Shown here: piece by piece, positions 7,825-15,605 of the stretch
Numbering within the stretch: the stretch's first letter is position 1
Layout: every line of letters begins with the position of its first letter
NCBI GenBank assembly: GCA_965242485.1
Contig: CBDESM010000003.1
Location: 2,356,001-2,420,000, forward strand
Origin: CBDESM01 sp965242485
GTDB lineage: Bacteria > Chloroflexota > Dehalococcoidia > Bin125
Length of the DNA: 64,000 bases
Reading direction: 5' to 3'
Notes under the pieces: model-generated
What the model was told of the DNA's origin: nothing
Seen by the model: the letters and a program-made list of their open reading frames with translations, nothing else
Databases searched by the model: none
Made by a program: the position numbers and the translations under genes

Positions 7825-9125
7825 CTCGGAGTCTCCCGTCCTGAACCCGCGGGGCCGATCGCCGCGCGTCCGTTGAGGCTACCGCCCGAACGCCGCCCGC
7901 GCAGCCGGCCCTGGATCGGCAGCAGCAGCAGCGCCGCCGCATGCGCGACGCAGGCGCCGGCCAGCACGGGGGTGAAGTCGCCCAGCGCGTCCACCGCGAG
8001 TGCGGCCGCGAACGGGCCGGCGGCCATGGTCAGGTTCCCGATCACGGTCTGGATCGCCATGAACGTGCCGATCCGCCGCAGCCCGAAGACCTCGGCCGAG
8101 AGCAACCCCTGCAGCGGTATGAGCTGCCCGAAGACGAGCCCGGTCAGTACCGCGAACAGGTAGATCCAGACATCGCCCCCCGGCAGCCATTCGGCCGCGG
8201 CCAGCACCGCCGTGCCCAGCGCCATCGCCGCGTAGGCGACTCCGAGCGCGCTGCGCAGCCCGAGCAGCGATATCAGCGGCGCGATCAGCGCCCGACCCGG
8301 CAGCGACATGAATCCGCGCAGTCCGGAGATTCCGGCGGCGGTGCTCAGCCCGATCCCCATCGTGGTCAGCGCCGGCACGAGGTGGTTCAGCAGCGCGCCG
8401 AGCGCCAGGCCGCCGAACGCGAACATCGCCAGCAGCACCAGCACCTGCGGCGATCGCAGCGCGTCGCGGATGCTGGAATATCCCTCCTCGTCCGCATCGG
8501 GCCGGGCCTCGTCCGCGCCGGGTTCCGCCGGGCCGGGGCGGGCGGAACGCACCGATGCGACTGCGGGCAGAGCCAGCACAGTGCTCAAGATGAGCAATAC
8601 GCGGATGGCCCAGCGCCAGCCGAGCTCCTCGGTCAGCACGCCGGTCAGCGGCAGGAATACGACGGAGGAGAACCCGCCCGTCGTCACCAGCACGGTGAAG
8701 GCGGCCGATTGCCGTTCGGGGTAGAGCCGCGCGGTCACGGCCATCGTCACGTTGTAGAAGAGCCCGGCCACGGTGACGGCGCCGCCGACGGCCCAGAGGC
8801 CGGCGAACCATGCGGCCGATGTCGCCCATGTGGACGCGGCCAGCAGCACCGTGCCGACGATCAACCCGGTCAGCATCAGCGGCGTCGGCCCGATCCGGTC
8901 CAGCAGCCGCCCCGAGAGCAACGTCGGCGCGGCCGCCAGCAAGTAGGTCAGCGTGAAGGCCAAGTTGACCTCGGCCGACGACCAGCCCTCGGCCTCCTGC
9001 GCCGGGCCGGAGATGACGCCGAAGCCGTAGAGCACGAGGCCGTACGAGCCGATGGTCAGCACGCCCAGCAGAATCACGGGCCGCCATTCGGCCCAGCCAT
9101 TCGCGATCCGGCCCATCCCGATCAT
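7821..9125 (-). CDS. MFS transporter
   Basis: A 434-residue integral membrane protein with about 12 hydrophobic segments and the major-facilitator loop SGRLLDRIGPTPLML between helices 2 and 3. A charged Glu/Asp-rich loop follows helix 6, giving the usual 6+6 arrangement. It most resembles monocarboxylate or oxalate/formate-antiporter-like MFS proteins, but the substrate cannot be fixed from sequence alone. The ATG at 9125 is preceded by TAGCCT with exactly six bases between, suggesting a leaderless transcript. It is coupled to crotonase 1 by a 4-bp overlap. Confidence 0.85.
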   Translation of the reverse strand: MIGMGRIANGWAEWRPVILLGVLTIGSYGLVLYGFGVISGPAQEAEGWSSAEVNLAFTLTYLLAAAPTLLSGRLLDRIGPTPLMLTGLIVGTVLLAASTWATSAAWFAGLWAVGGAVTVAGLFYNVTMAVTARLYPERQSAAFTVLVTTGGFSSVVFLPLTGVLTEELGWRWAIRVLLILSTVLALPAVASVRSARPGPAEPGADEARPDADEEGYSSIRDALRSPQVLVLLAMFAFGGLALGALLNHLVPALTTMGIGLSTAAGISGLRGFMSLPGRALIAPLISLLGLRSALGVAYAAMALGTAVLAAAEWLPGGDVWIYLFAVLTGLVFGQLIPLQGLLSAEVFGLRRIGTFMAIQTVIGNLTMAAGPFAAALAVDALGDFTPVLAGACVAHAAALLLLPIQGRLRGRRSGGSLNGRAAIGPAGSGRETPR

Positions 9126-9131
9126 CGGGCG

Positions 9132-9137
9132 AGGCTA
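9132..9137 (-). promoter_or_regulatory. -10 element placed for leaderless MFS mRNA
   Basis: TAGCCT on the minus strand (9137-9132) is separated by six bases from the ATG at 9125. Transcription would then start at or within a base or two of the start codon. There is no ribosome binding site before this ATG. The same spacing recurs at three other genes in the window. Confidence 0.45.
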
Positions 9138-9146
9138 ATCCGCGCC

Positions 9147-9158
9147 TGCGGGTACCCT
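9147..9158 (+). promoter_or_regulatory. TGCGGGTAnnnT promoter motif
   Basis: TGCGGGTACCCT lies 20 bp before the PTPS-family gene start, in the 53-bp divergent spacer. The same 12-base pattern occurs in the spacers before purC (38308), the ferritin-like gene (40175) and a small membrane protein gene (43525). The core TACCCT fits a -10 hexamer, with GGG as a possible extended element. Confidence 0.45.
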
Positions 9159-9178
9159 GCTGCCGGGAGCAGCCGGCC

Positions 9179-9670
9179 ATGACCCGCTCAGTCACCGTCG
9201 AACGCCAGCGACTCCGCTTCGCCGCGGGGCATTTCGCGACGTTCGCGGACGAGCTGGAGCCGATCCACGGCCACAACTACGACGTATTCGTCGAGGTCGC
9301 GGGCGGGCTGACCGAAGAATCGTGGGTGATCGACTTCTCGCTGCTCAAGCGCCTGACCCGCGAGATCTGCGAGCAGCTCGACCACAAGTTCCTGCTGCAG
9401 ATGGAATCGCGCTCGCTCAGCATCACCGACGACGACTCGCACTGGCTCATCCAATACCGCGACGAACCGCCCTACCGCTTGCCCAAGCGCGACGTAGCCG
9501 CCCTCCCCATCGACAACAGCACCGCCGAACGCCTGGCCGAGTACATCGCCGGCCGACTCGCAATCTCCCTGCGCGAACAGGAAGACCTCAGCCTGCAAAA
9601 GCTCAGGGTCGGCGTCGAAGAGATGCCGGGCCAAGCGGCTTGGTTCGAGATGGAGCTGGTGGCGGGCTGA
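9179..9670 (+). CDS. 6-pyruvoyltetrahydropterin synthase/QueD family protein, ExxHGH type
   Basis: A 163-residue T-fold enzyme of the PTPS/QueD family (COG0720), which acts on dihydroneopterin triphosphate in queuosine, biopterin or folate synthesis. The zinc histidines are H18, H30 and H32 (GHF, HGH); the Asp/His pair is D68-H69 (LDH), and a C-terminal Glu in VEEMPG could hold the pterin. The catalytic Cys of QueD is absent: the residue before HGH is Glu (E27-P-I-HGH). This ExxHGH signature is that of PTPS-III enzymes, which can replace FolB in folate synthesis. No queuosine or folate gene is near, so the role is inferred from the motif. GGGAG precedes the start. Confidence 0.75.
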   Translation: MTRSVTVERQRLRFAAGHFATFADELEPIHGHNYDVFVEVAGGLTEESWVIDFSLLKRLTREICEQLDHKFLLQMESRSLSITDDDSHWLIQYRDEPPYRLPKRDVAALPIDNSTAERLAEYIAGRLAISLREQEDLSLQKLRVGVEEMPGQAAWFEMELVAG

Positions 9671-9684
9671 GGCGGAGGGGGCGC

Positions 9685-9690
9685 TACCCT
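9685..9690 (+). promoter_or_regulatory. -10 element placed for leaderless NYN gene mRNA
   Basis: TACCCT at 9685-9690 is seven bases before the ATG at 9698. A GGAGGGGG run lies upstream of the hexamer, too far from the ATG to serve as its ribosome binding site. This fits a leaderless start. Confidence 0.4.
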
Positions 9691-9697
9691 GAGCGGC

Positions 9698-10558
9698 ATG
9701 GGCGCAGCAGGCAGATTTTGGGAGCGGCTACGGGGCGGCGGGGCGGGATCTGCGGAGCGTCGCGGGCGCGGCGGGCAGCGGATCGCGCTGTTCGTGGATG
9801 CGGACAACCAATCGCATCGGGATCTCGGCGAGCTGGTCGCGCGGGCGGAGGAGGAAGGGCACGTCTCGATCCGGCGCGCCTATGCCGATTGGGCCGATCC
9901 GCGGCTGCACCGCTGGCGCGAGGAGTGCGAGCGGCACGCCGTGCGCCAGATCCACGCGACCGCGTACTCGGTCGGCAAGAACGCGACCGACCTGTTCATC
10001 ACGATCGACATCATGGAGTGCTGCCTGACGGATCAGGCCGACGTGGTCTGGCTGATCTCGGGGGACTCCGATTTCACGCCGCTGGTGGGCAAGCTGCGCG
10101 AGCACGGGATCCGGGTCGTCGGCGCGGGCAGCGGCGGCGTCTCCTCCGCGTTCCAGCGCGCGTGCGACGAGTTCATCCTGCTCGGCAGCCGAGCCGGGCA
10201 GCGGGCCGGCCGGGCGCCCGCGCGCGCTCCGGCCCGGGACGACGCGTCGTGGGAGAACACGGTCGCCCAAATGCTGCCGGCGCGGACATCGGGGGACGAG
10301 GACGACGGCTGGACCAATCTGGCGCCGCTGGGCGCCGAGCTGCGCAAGCGGGATCCATCCTTCGATTACTCCGACTACGGGTTCAGCGCGCTGCGCAAGA
10401 TGATCGAATCGCGATCCGACCTGTTCGAGATCGAGTCGCGGCCCACGCGCAATCCGAAGAGCCCGGCGCTCTACGTGCGCCGGAAGTCGCCTCGGCCGGC
10501 CCCGAGGCGTCGCTCCCCCTCCCGCCGCCGTCGGCTGCCCCGGCCCGAACGCAGCTGA
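9698..10558 (+). CDS. NYN-domain (DUF88/LabA-like) protein with C-terminal OST-HTH/LOTUS-like domain
   Basis: A 286-residue predicted RNase of the PIN-like NYN family. Acidic residues expected to hold the metal are in FVDADNQ (D34, D36), GKNATDLFI (D98) and SGDSDF (D123, D125). After an Arg/Ala-rich linker, residues ~205-265 (LGAELRKRDPSFDY ... SALRKMIESRSDLFEI) resemble an OST-HTH (LOTUS) winged helix that binds RNA. The tail is strongly basic (RRKSPRPAPRRR). A second NYN protein with the same architecture lies at 11749, and each is followed by an Ala-rich LEA-like gene. It probably cleaves or marks RNA; the target is unknown. Confidence 0.8.
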   Translation: MGAAGRFWERLRGGGAGSAERRGRGGQRIALFVDADNQSHRDLGELVARAEEEGHVSIRRAYADWADPRLHRWREECERHAVRQIHATAYSVGKNATDLFITIDIMECCLTDQADVVWLISGDSDFTPLVGKLREHGIRVVGAGSGGVSSAFQRACDEFILLGSRAGQRAGRAPARAPARDDASWENTVAQMLPARTSGDEDDGWTNLAPLGAELRKRDPSFDYSDYGFSALRKMIESRSDLFEIESRPTRNPKSPALYVRRKSPRPAPRRRSPSRRRRLPRPERS

Positions 10559-10567
10559 GCGGCGGAC

Positions 10568-11116
10568 ATGGGTCAGTCCGTCGCGCCAGCCCGCGCCGGT
10601 GAGAGCGTGAAGGTGCTGGTCCTCTACGACTCGCAGGGCTTGCTGGCCGATCTGGCCGGATCCGTCATCGAGGGGGCCGGTTCGGTTGATGGAATCGAGG
10701 TCTGGGATCGCCCGCTCGAGCAGGCGGACAAGGACGAATTGATCGCCTGCGATGCGCTGATCTTGGGTTCGCCCAACTGGACGGGGATCACGGGGCGGCT
10801 CAAGCACTGGATGGACTACACGGGAGACCTCTGGGAGACGGGCGAGCTGGCGGGCAAGGTCGGCGCGTGCTTCACGGCCGGCTGGAGCCGCTCGGCGGGC
10901 ACGGAGGCGACGCTGCTGCAGCTGTTCCACCTGCTGATCGGCCACGGGATGATCTTCGTCGGCCTGCCCTGGTCCAACGAGATGCACCACTCCGGCTCGT
11001 ACTACGGCGCGACCGCGTATCGCAAAGTCGAGGAAGTCGACCGCATCCAAGCCCGCCGCCTCGGCGTGAGGACGGCCGAGCTCGCAGCCAACCTGAAACG
11101 CGCCCGAGCCATCTGA
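10568..11116 (+). CDS. flavodoxin/NAD(P)H:quinone oxidoreductase-like flavoprotein
   Basis: A 182-residue flavodoxin-fold protein. The phosphate-binding strand-loop (VLVLYDSQGLLADLA) is followed by LGSPNWTGITGRLKHWMDY, characteristic of WrbA-like NAD(P)H:quinone oxidoreductases, and by FTAGWSRSAGTEATLLQL in the C-terminal half. It would bind FMN and carry out two-electron quinone reduction. The start at 10568 lies 9 bp after the NYN gene stop; a GTG at 10607 would trim the non-conserved first 13 residues. It sits between the first NYN gene and its LEA-like partner, so it may belong to the same transcript. Confidence 0.8.
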   Translation: MGQSVAPARAGESVKVLVLYDSQGLLADLAGSVIEGAGSVDGIEVWDRPLEQADKDELIACDALILGSPNWTGITGRLKHWMDYTGDLWETGELAGKVGACFTAGWSRSAGTEATLLQLFHLLIGHGMIFVGLPWSNEMHHSGSYYGATAYRKVEEVDRIQARRLGVRTAELAANLKRARAI

Positions 11117-11177
11117 TCCGAGCGCACCCGGCCTGCGATACTGCCTTCCGACGCCCCTGCCGACGGAGGGACCGAGC

Positions 11178-11714
11178 ATGCCAGAGCAATCTCAAGACGG
11201 CCCCGAGCGGGACGAGCAGTCCGACTCCAAGTCCGACCTCGCCGATCAGTTGGCCGCCGCAGCCGCGGAAGTACTGGCTCCCGCGGCCGCCGCTGCACTG
11301 ACCCGCGCGCTCCCGGCCGCACTTGCGCGAACCGCTGCCGGCAGCACGCCGATCGGCGCGGCCGGCCTCGCGGCCGCAACCGTGCTCCAAACCCCCGCCG
11401 CCAAGCGGGCGATCAGCCGGGCTGCGAAACCCATCGCCAAGCAGGCCGTCGAGTCAGCCCGCTCCGGCAAGCTCAACCGAGCAGCCCATCAGGCCGCCGA
11501 CAACGCCAAGCACGCCGTCGAAGAGATCGGCCGCGTCGCCCACCACGCGGCCGACGACGTCAAGCATGCCGCCGGGGACGCCTCCCACAAGGTCGGCGAC
11601 GCCATCGGCCACGCGGCCAGCGAAGTCAAGCACGCCGCCGAAGATGCCGCCGCCAAGGCCCATCGCCCCAGCCGCCGCGAATCCGCTCCACCGCCAGCCG
11701 ACGACGACCGATAG
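11178..11714 (+). CDS. alanine-rich amphipathic-helix (LEA-like) protein 1
   Basis: A 178-residue low-complexity protein, mostly Ala with periodic Lys/His/Asp. From about residue 85 it has imperfect 11-residue repeats of the type HAADDVKHAAGDASHKVGDA, as in group 3 LEA or apolipoprotein-like proteins that form amphipathic helices. The central block TPAAKRAISRAAKPIAKQAVESARSGKLNR is shared almost word for word with the protein at 12746, so the two are paralogues. GGAGGG precedes the ATG. No enzyme motif is present. Possible roles are membrane or granule coating, or desiccation and stress protection (inference). Confidence 0.7.
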   Translation: MPEQSQDGPERDEQSDSKSDLADQLAAAAAEVLAPAAAAALTRALPAALARTAAGSTPIGAAGLAAATVLQTPAAKRAISRAAKPIAKQAVESARSGKLNRAAHQAADNAKHAVEEIGRVAHHAADDVKHAAGDASHKVGDAIGHAASEVKHAAEDAAAKAHRPSRRESAPPPADDDR

Positions 11715-11748
11715 CCACGATCGCACCCCCTCTGAAAGACACTGCAAA

Positions 11749-12651
11749 ATGCCCCGAGTCGAAGCTGAGCAGCGCGTTGCGCTTCTGATCGATTGCGAGA
11801 ACCAATCTGCCCCTCAAGCTAGCCAGATTCTCCACGAGGCTGCCCGGCTCGGCCGCGTCGTCCAGCGCACGGCTTACGCCGACTGGACCAAGTCCCAGAC
11901 CAGCTCGTGGGTCAAAGCCTGCAAGCAGCACGGCATTGACCAAGTCCAAGTCAACCGCACGCCCAGCGGCAAGAACACTGTCGACAACTACATGAGCTCG
12001 GCAGCCACGCGGCTCGCCGCCGGCAGTGACATTGACGCGATCTGCTTGGTCACCAGCGACAGCGACTTCAGCGGTGCCGCCACCAACATCCGCTCGATGG
12101 GCAAAGACATCTTCGGCATCGGCACCGCGACCGGCGCCTACAAGGCGTTCGCCGACACATGCACTCGTTTCATCAGGCTCGACAAACTCAGTTCCAAGCC
12201 ATCAAGCGAACCGCGTTCCAAAGCCGCTAAAACTGCGCCCACGGCAGCCGGACCCAAGCGGAAGTCCAAACCTGCGACACCCGTCAAAGCCGGCGCATCA
12301 GCCAAGTCGGCGGCCAAGTCGGCCAAAGAGCAAGCGAAGCCGGTGCCCGCCGCCAAGAAATCAAACAAGCCCAAATCCGCCCCGGCTCCGAAAGAAGAAC
12401 CGGTGCCAGATTGGGTTCCCCGCGTTGTCGAGCTCGTCCGCACTCTCTCCCAAAACGGAGATTGCCCATCCCTCCATCGATTAAGCCAACGCATGCGAAA
12501 AAGCACTCCTCCCATCAACAAGACTTCGAGATCCACGAGTTTGACCAAGATGCTCGAATCGCAGCCGAAATGGTTTCGCCTGAAGAGAACGCGTAGTGAC
12601 AAGCGCGTGGTAGGTGTTTGCCTCACCCCTGCCGCCAGCAAGAGCGGGTAG
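11749..12651 (+). CDS. second NYN-domain protein with Lys/Ala linker and C-terminal winged-helix-like domain
   Basis: A 300-residue paralogue in architecture of the NYN protein at 9698. The metal-binding acidic residues are in LLIDCENQ, GKNTVDNYM and TSDSDF. A ~70-residue Lys/Ala/Pro linker (about 147-220) replaces the Arg-rich one. The C-terminal segment SLHRLSQRMRKSTPP ... SLTKMLESQPKWFRL aligns with the OST-HTH-like part of the first protein. The start ATG at 11749 has only a weak purine stretch before it. Base composition is visibly richer in A/T than in the flanking genes, so this copy may have been acquired more recently. A hairpin overlaps its stop. Confidence 0.78.
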   Translation: MPRVEAEQRVALLIDCENQSAPQASQILHEAARLGRVVQRTAYADWTKSQTSSWVKACKQHGIDQVQVNRTPSGKNTVDNYMSSAATRLAAGSDIDAICLVTSDSDFSGAATNIRSMGKDIFGIGTATGAYKAFADTCTRFIRLDKLSSKPSSEPRSKAAKTAPTAAGPKRKSKPATPVKAGASAKSAAKSAKEQAKPVPAAKKSNKPKSAPAPKEEPVPDWVPRVVELVRTLSQNGDCPSLHRLSQRMRKSTPPINKTSRSTSLTKMLESQPKWFRLKRTRSDKRVVGVCLTPAASKSG

Positions 12652-12668
12652 GACCCGCCCCCGCTCTT
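12640..12668 (+). terminator. hairpin at end of second NYN gene
   Basis: A perfect 9-bp inverted repeat (AAGAGCGGG at 12640-12648 and CCCGCTCTT at 12660-12668) with an 11-base loop that contains the TAG stop. A second small stem (GGGT/ACCC) can form inside. No T-run follows. It would separate the NYN2 transcript from the LEA-like gene downstream, or attenuate between them. Confidence 0.5.
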
Positions 12669-12745
12669 CTGGTTGAAGTGGGCCGGGAAAAGATCGCACT
12701 GCGATTATGATCACTGCCAAGCAGCCAGCCGTGACGGAGTGCGCC

Positions 12746-13405
12746 ATGCCCGATGAAGATCAGAGCGAGAGCCCTCAGGAGGCGCAGGCGGCGCCTGATG
12801 AGTCGGTTGACGAGCGGGCGGCCGATGCGGCGGCGCGGGCTGCGGGGCCGGCTGCGGCGGCGGCGCTGGCGCGGACGGCGGGGCGGGGCGGGGCGGCGGG
12901 GCTGGCGGCGCAGGCTGCGGCTACGGCGCTGCAGCATCCGGCGGCGAAGCGGGCGATCGAAGAGACGGTGAAGCCGTTGGCCAAGCAGGCGATTGAATCG
13001 GCCCGCTCCGGCGAGATCAACCGCTTGGCGCATGAAGCCGCCAACGACGTGCGGCACGCGGCCGGAGAGGCGGCCCAGGAGATGCGCAAAGCGGCCGAAG
13101 CGGCCGCGCACGACGAGCGCGTCGAGCAGGCGCGGGCTTCGCTCAACCGCGAGGACATCAACCGCATCGCCCACGAGGCGGCGGACGACATCAAGCACGC
13201 GGCGGAGGACGCGGCGCGGGAGATGCGCAAGGCGGCGGAGCACGTGGCCGAAGACGAGCGGGTGCAGCGCGCGGCGGGAAGAGCGGGCGAGGCGGCGTCG
13301 AGATTGCAGCGGGCGCTGCAAGCCAAGGCCGCCGAACTCGGCGGGGGCGCGTCCCGCAAGGCAGTCGATGCGGGCGACGAGGGCAAGGAGGCCGGCGATG
13401 AGTAA
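12746..13405 (+). CDS. alanine-rich amphipathic-helix (LEA-like) protein 2
   Basis: A 219-residue paralogue of the protein at 11178. The shared block HPAAKRAIEETVKPLAKQ plus AIESARSGEINR is followed by two long 11-mer-type helical repeats: INRIAHEAADDIKHAAEDAA and its near copy LAHEAANDVRHAAGEAA, each ending in EMRKAAE. It has no membrane segment and no catalytic motif. The ATG at 12746 follows CGGAG. Its last codons overlap an 18-codon reading frame created by a 49-bp tandem duplication (13385-13482). The second copy of the family next to a second NYN gene makes a functional link plausible. Confidence 0.7.
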   Translation: MPDEDQSESPQEAQAAPDESVDERAADAAARAAGPAAAAALARTAGRGGAAGLAAQAAATALQHPAAKRAIEETVKPLAKQAIESARSGEINRLAHEAANDVRHAAGEAAQEMRKAAEAAAHDERVEQARASLNREDINRIAHEAADDIKHAAEDAAREMRKAAEHVAEDERVQRAAGRAGEAASRLQRALQAKAAELGGGASRKAVDAGDEGKEAGDE

Positions 13406-13482
13406 CTACGCAAGCGTCGCGGGCGGCGAGGACAAGGAGAGCGGCAATGAGTAGCTACGAGAACGTCGCGGTCGATGTCGAC
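13385..13482. repeat. diverged 49-bp tandem duplication of a translation start region
   Basis: Copy 1 (13385-13433) and copy 2 (13434-13482) each begin AAGGAG and carry an ATGAGTA start 13 bases in. About three quarters of positions are identical. Copy 2 supplies the ribosome binding site and first codons of crotonase 2. Copy 1 overlaps the end of the LEA-like gene. Confidence 0.75.
13398..13454 (+). CDS. possible 18-residue leader peptide between LEA-like and crotonase genes
   Basis: The reading frame starts at an ATG 13 bases after the start of AAGGAG, in the first copy of the tandem duplication, and encodes MSNYASVAGGEDKESGNE. Its N-terminus mirrors the start of crotonase 2 (MSSYENVAV) and its C-terminus mirrors the end of the LEA-like protein (KEAGDE). 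It overlaps the LEA-like stop and the crotonase start, so it could couple their translation. It may equally be an untranslated by-product of the duplication. Confidence 0.3.
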   Translation: MSNYASVAGGEDKESGNE

Positions 13483-14325
13483 GGCGCGGTCGCCACGATC
13501 ACGCTGAACCGGCCGGAGAAGCTGAACGCGATCTCGGGCGGGCTGCGCGACGACTTGGAGGCGGCGCTGCAGGAGCTGAACCCGGGCGACGCCGTGCGCG
13601 TGATCCGGCTGAAGGGCGCGGGGCGCGCGTTCTGCGCGGGCTACGACCTCTCGCCCGAACGCGGGGCGCTCAACTGGCGGCCCAACCAGCGCAGCGGCGA
13701 CCAGGCCTGGGAGCTGGGCGAATCGCGGATCGCGCTCGACCGCGAGGGGCTGCGCGCATCGGTCGACCGCTGGCTCTGGATGTGGTCCTACCGCAAGCCG
13801 ATCATCGCGCAGGTGCACGGCTGGTGCCTCGCGGGCGGCGGCGAGATGATCGGCGCCTGCGACATCGTCTTCGCGGCCGAAGACGCGCGCTTCGGGCATC
13901 CGGCCGGGCGCGCGCTGGGCATTCCGCCGACGCTGGGGATGTGGCCGATCAAGATCGGCCTGCTCAAGACCAAGGAACTGCTCTTCAGCGGCGACACGGT
14001 GGACGGGATCGAGGCCGAGCGGATCGGGATGATCAACCGCGCCCTCCCCGCCGAGCAGCTGGACGAGGAGACGATGGCGTACTGCCAGCGCATCGCCCAA
14101 GTCCCGCTCGACGGGCTCTCCGTCCACAAGCACAGCGCCAACCGCTGGTTCGAGATCATGGGCCTGCGCACGGCCGCGGCCGAAGGCGCGGAGTTCGACG
14201 CGATCTGGCACGAAGCGCCGAGCATCGGCGAGTTCGCCCGCAAGTCGCGCGAAGAGGGCCTCAAGGCCGCGCTCGAATGGCGCGACGACCCCTTCGGCGA
14301 CGGGCGAGGCGCAATCCGCCGCTGA
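13447..14325 (+). CDS. enoyl-CoA hydratase/isomerase family protein (crotonase 2)
   Basis: A 292-residue crotonase. The oxyanion-hole segments are GRAFCAGYD and HGWCLAGGGEM; the latter keeps a Glu where classical hydratases have their first catalytic Glu, whereas the second Glu region reads HPAGRALG. A long insertion (residues ~72-100) sits between strands, which points away from the standard beta-oxidation hydratase. AAGGAG precedes the ATG at 13447. The stop overlaps the start of the alpha/beta hydrolase gene by one base (TGATG), so the pair may act on one acyl-CoA or ester substrate in sequence (inference). Confidence 0.8.
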   Translation: MSSYENVAVDVDGAVATITLNRPEKLNAISGGLRDDLEAALQELNPGDAVRVIRLKGAGRAFCAGYDLSPERGALNWRPNQRSGDQAWELGESRIALDREGLRASVDRWLWMWSYRKPIIAQVHGWCLAGGGEMIGACDIVFAAEDARFGHPAGRALGIPPTLGMWPIKIGLLKTKELLFSGDTVDGIEAERIGMINRALPAEQLDEETMAYCQRIAQVPLDGLSVHKHSANRWFEIMGLRTAAAEGAEFDAIWHEAPSIGEFARKSREEGLKAALEWRDDPFGDGRGAIRR

Positions 14326-15200
14326 TGCCGCGACCCGAACCGGTCCGCTCGCAGATCGAGATCCGCGGCTGGGAGCTGGCGGAATGGGAGTGGCCCGCCG
14401 CGGGCGGAACCGCGGGCAGCGCCGTGCTGCTGCATGCGACGGGGTTCCACTCGCGGACTTGGGACGCGGTCGTCGAGCTGCTGCCGGACGATCTCCGCGT
14501 ACTCGCGCTGGACCTGCGCGGGCACGGCTACTCGCAGGCGCCGGAACACTTCGCCGACTGCAACTGGCGCGAGCTGGCGCACGACGTTCAAGTCTGGCTC
14601 GAACAGCGCGATATCCGGGACGCGGTCATCGCCGGCCACTCGATGGGCGGCGCGGTCGCGGCGCTGGCGGCCCTCCGGACCGAGCGCATCGGCGCGTTGG
14701 TGCTCGCGGACCCGGTCATCCCCGTGCCCCAATGGCACGGCGCGGCTCCCGTCAACGAACTCGCCGCCGGCGCGCGCAAGCGCCGCGCGCGCTGGCCCTC
14801 CCCGAAGGCGATGGCTGACAGCTTCGCGCCCAGAGGCCCCTTCCAGCACTGGCCCCGACGCTTGGTCGACCTCTACGCCGAACACGCGCTCCAGCCCGAT
14901 CATGGCGAGTGGCGGCTGCGCTGCACGCCGCGGGTCGAGGCGATGTGCTTCGACTGGGCGATGCCCACCCGCGCCTACGACGAACTGCACCGCCTCCGGC
15001 AGCCCGTCACGATCCTCCTCCCCGTCGGCGACGGCCCGAAACTGCCCAACAACCCCGGCAAATCAGTCGCGAACGTCCTTCAACGGGGCGACGTGATCGA
15101 GATCGAAGGCACGGATCACTTCATCCCGCAGCGAACGCCGCAGGCGGTCGCCGAGCAGATCATCGCCTCCGCTGCATGGATCGATCAGGCGCGGCGCTGA
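14325..15200 (+). CDS. alpha/beta hydrolase
   Basis: A 291-residue alpha/beta-fold hydrolase. The nucleophile elbow is GHSMGG (about residue 103), the oxyanion region is LLHATGFHSRTWD, and the catalytic His is in EGTDHFIPQ near the C-terminus, with the usual DLRGHGYS motif between. It is translationally coupled to crotonase 2. It could release the product from CoA or hydrolyse an ester or lactone before CoA activation; the sequence does not decide. It ends directly against the convergent VapC gene, with stop codons on adjacent triplets. Confidence 0.85.
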   Translation: MPRPEPVRSQIEIRGWELAEWEWPAAGGTAGSAVLLHATGFHSRTWDAVVELLPDDLRVLALDLRGHGYSQAPEHFADCNWRELAHDVQVWLEQRDIRDAVIAGHSMGGAVAALAALRTERIGALVLADPVIPVPQWHGAAPVNELAAGARKRRARWPSPKAMADSFAPRGPFQHWPRRLVDLYAEHALQPDHGEWRLRCTPRVEAMCFDWAMPTRAYDELHRLRQPVTILLPVGDGPKLPNNPGKSVANVLQRGDVIEIEGTDHFIPQRTPQAVAEQIIASAAWIDQARR

Positions 15201-15605
15201 TCAGCGGTTGCTGACGTACTCGATCGTGATCCCCAGCTTCGGCGCCCGCGCCAGGCGGCCGTCGGCGGTGAGCAGGGGGATGTCGAGCTGGCGGGCGGCA
15301 CTGACGTAGAGCGCGTCGTAGGTGGTCACGTTGTGCCGGTACTGCCAGCTGTGGCGCAGCAGCGACTGCGACGGGATCCGCTCGATCGGCCACCAGGTCA
15401 GATCGTCGAGCGCTTCCAACGCGCGGAATTCATACAAGTCGCTCTTGCCGACCAGCTTGCGCATGGTGGACAAGAACTCGACGTCGATGATGTCCGGCGC
15501 GTGCAGGACGGAGGTCTGCTCGATCGTGTCGGCAACCGCCAAGCCCAGCTGCGTTTTGAGCAGGTACTCGACGGCTACCGACGCATCAATGACGCGCTGC
15601 AGCAT
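15201..15605 (-). CDS. vapC: VapC-type PIN-domain toxin
   Basis: A 134-residue PIN-domain RNase, the toxin half of a type II toxin-antitoxin pair. The conserved acidic residues appear in VIDASVAVEYLL, in APDIIDVEFLS, in TTYDALYVSAA and in LLTADGRLA, the usual four-site layout around a Mg ion. The start ATG at 15605 overlaps the TGA of the antitoxin gene by one base. VapC enzymes typically cleave initiator tRNA or the sarcin-ricin loop; the target here is unknown. Confidence 0.88.
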   Translation of the reverse strand: MLQRVIDASVAVEYLLKTQLGLAVADTIEQTSVLHAPDIIDVEFLSTMRKLVGKSDLYEFRALEALDDLTWWPIERIPSQSLLRHSWQYRHNVTTYDALYVSAARQLDIPLLTADGRLARAPKLGITIEYVSNR

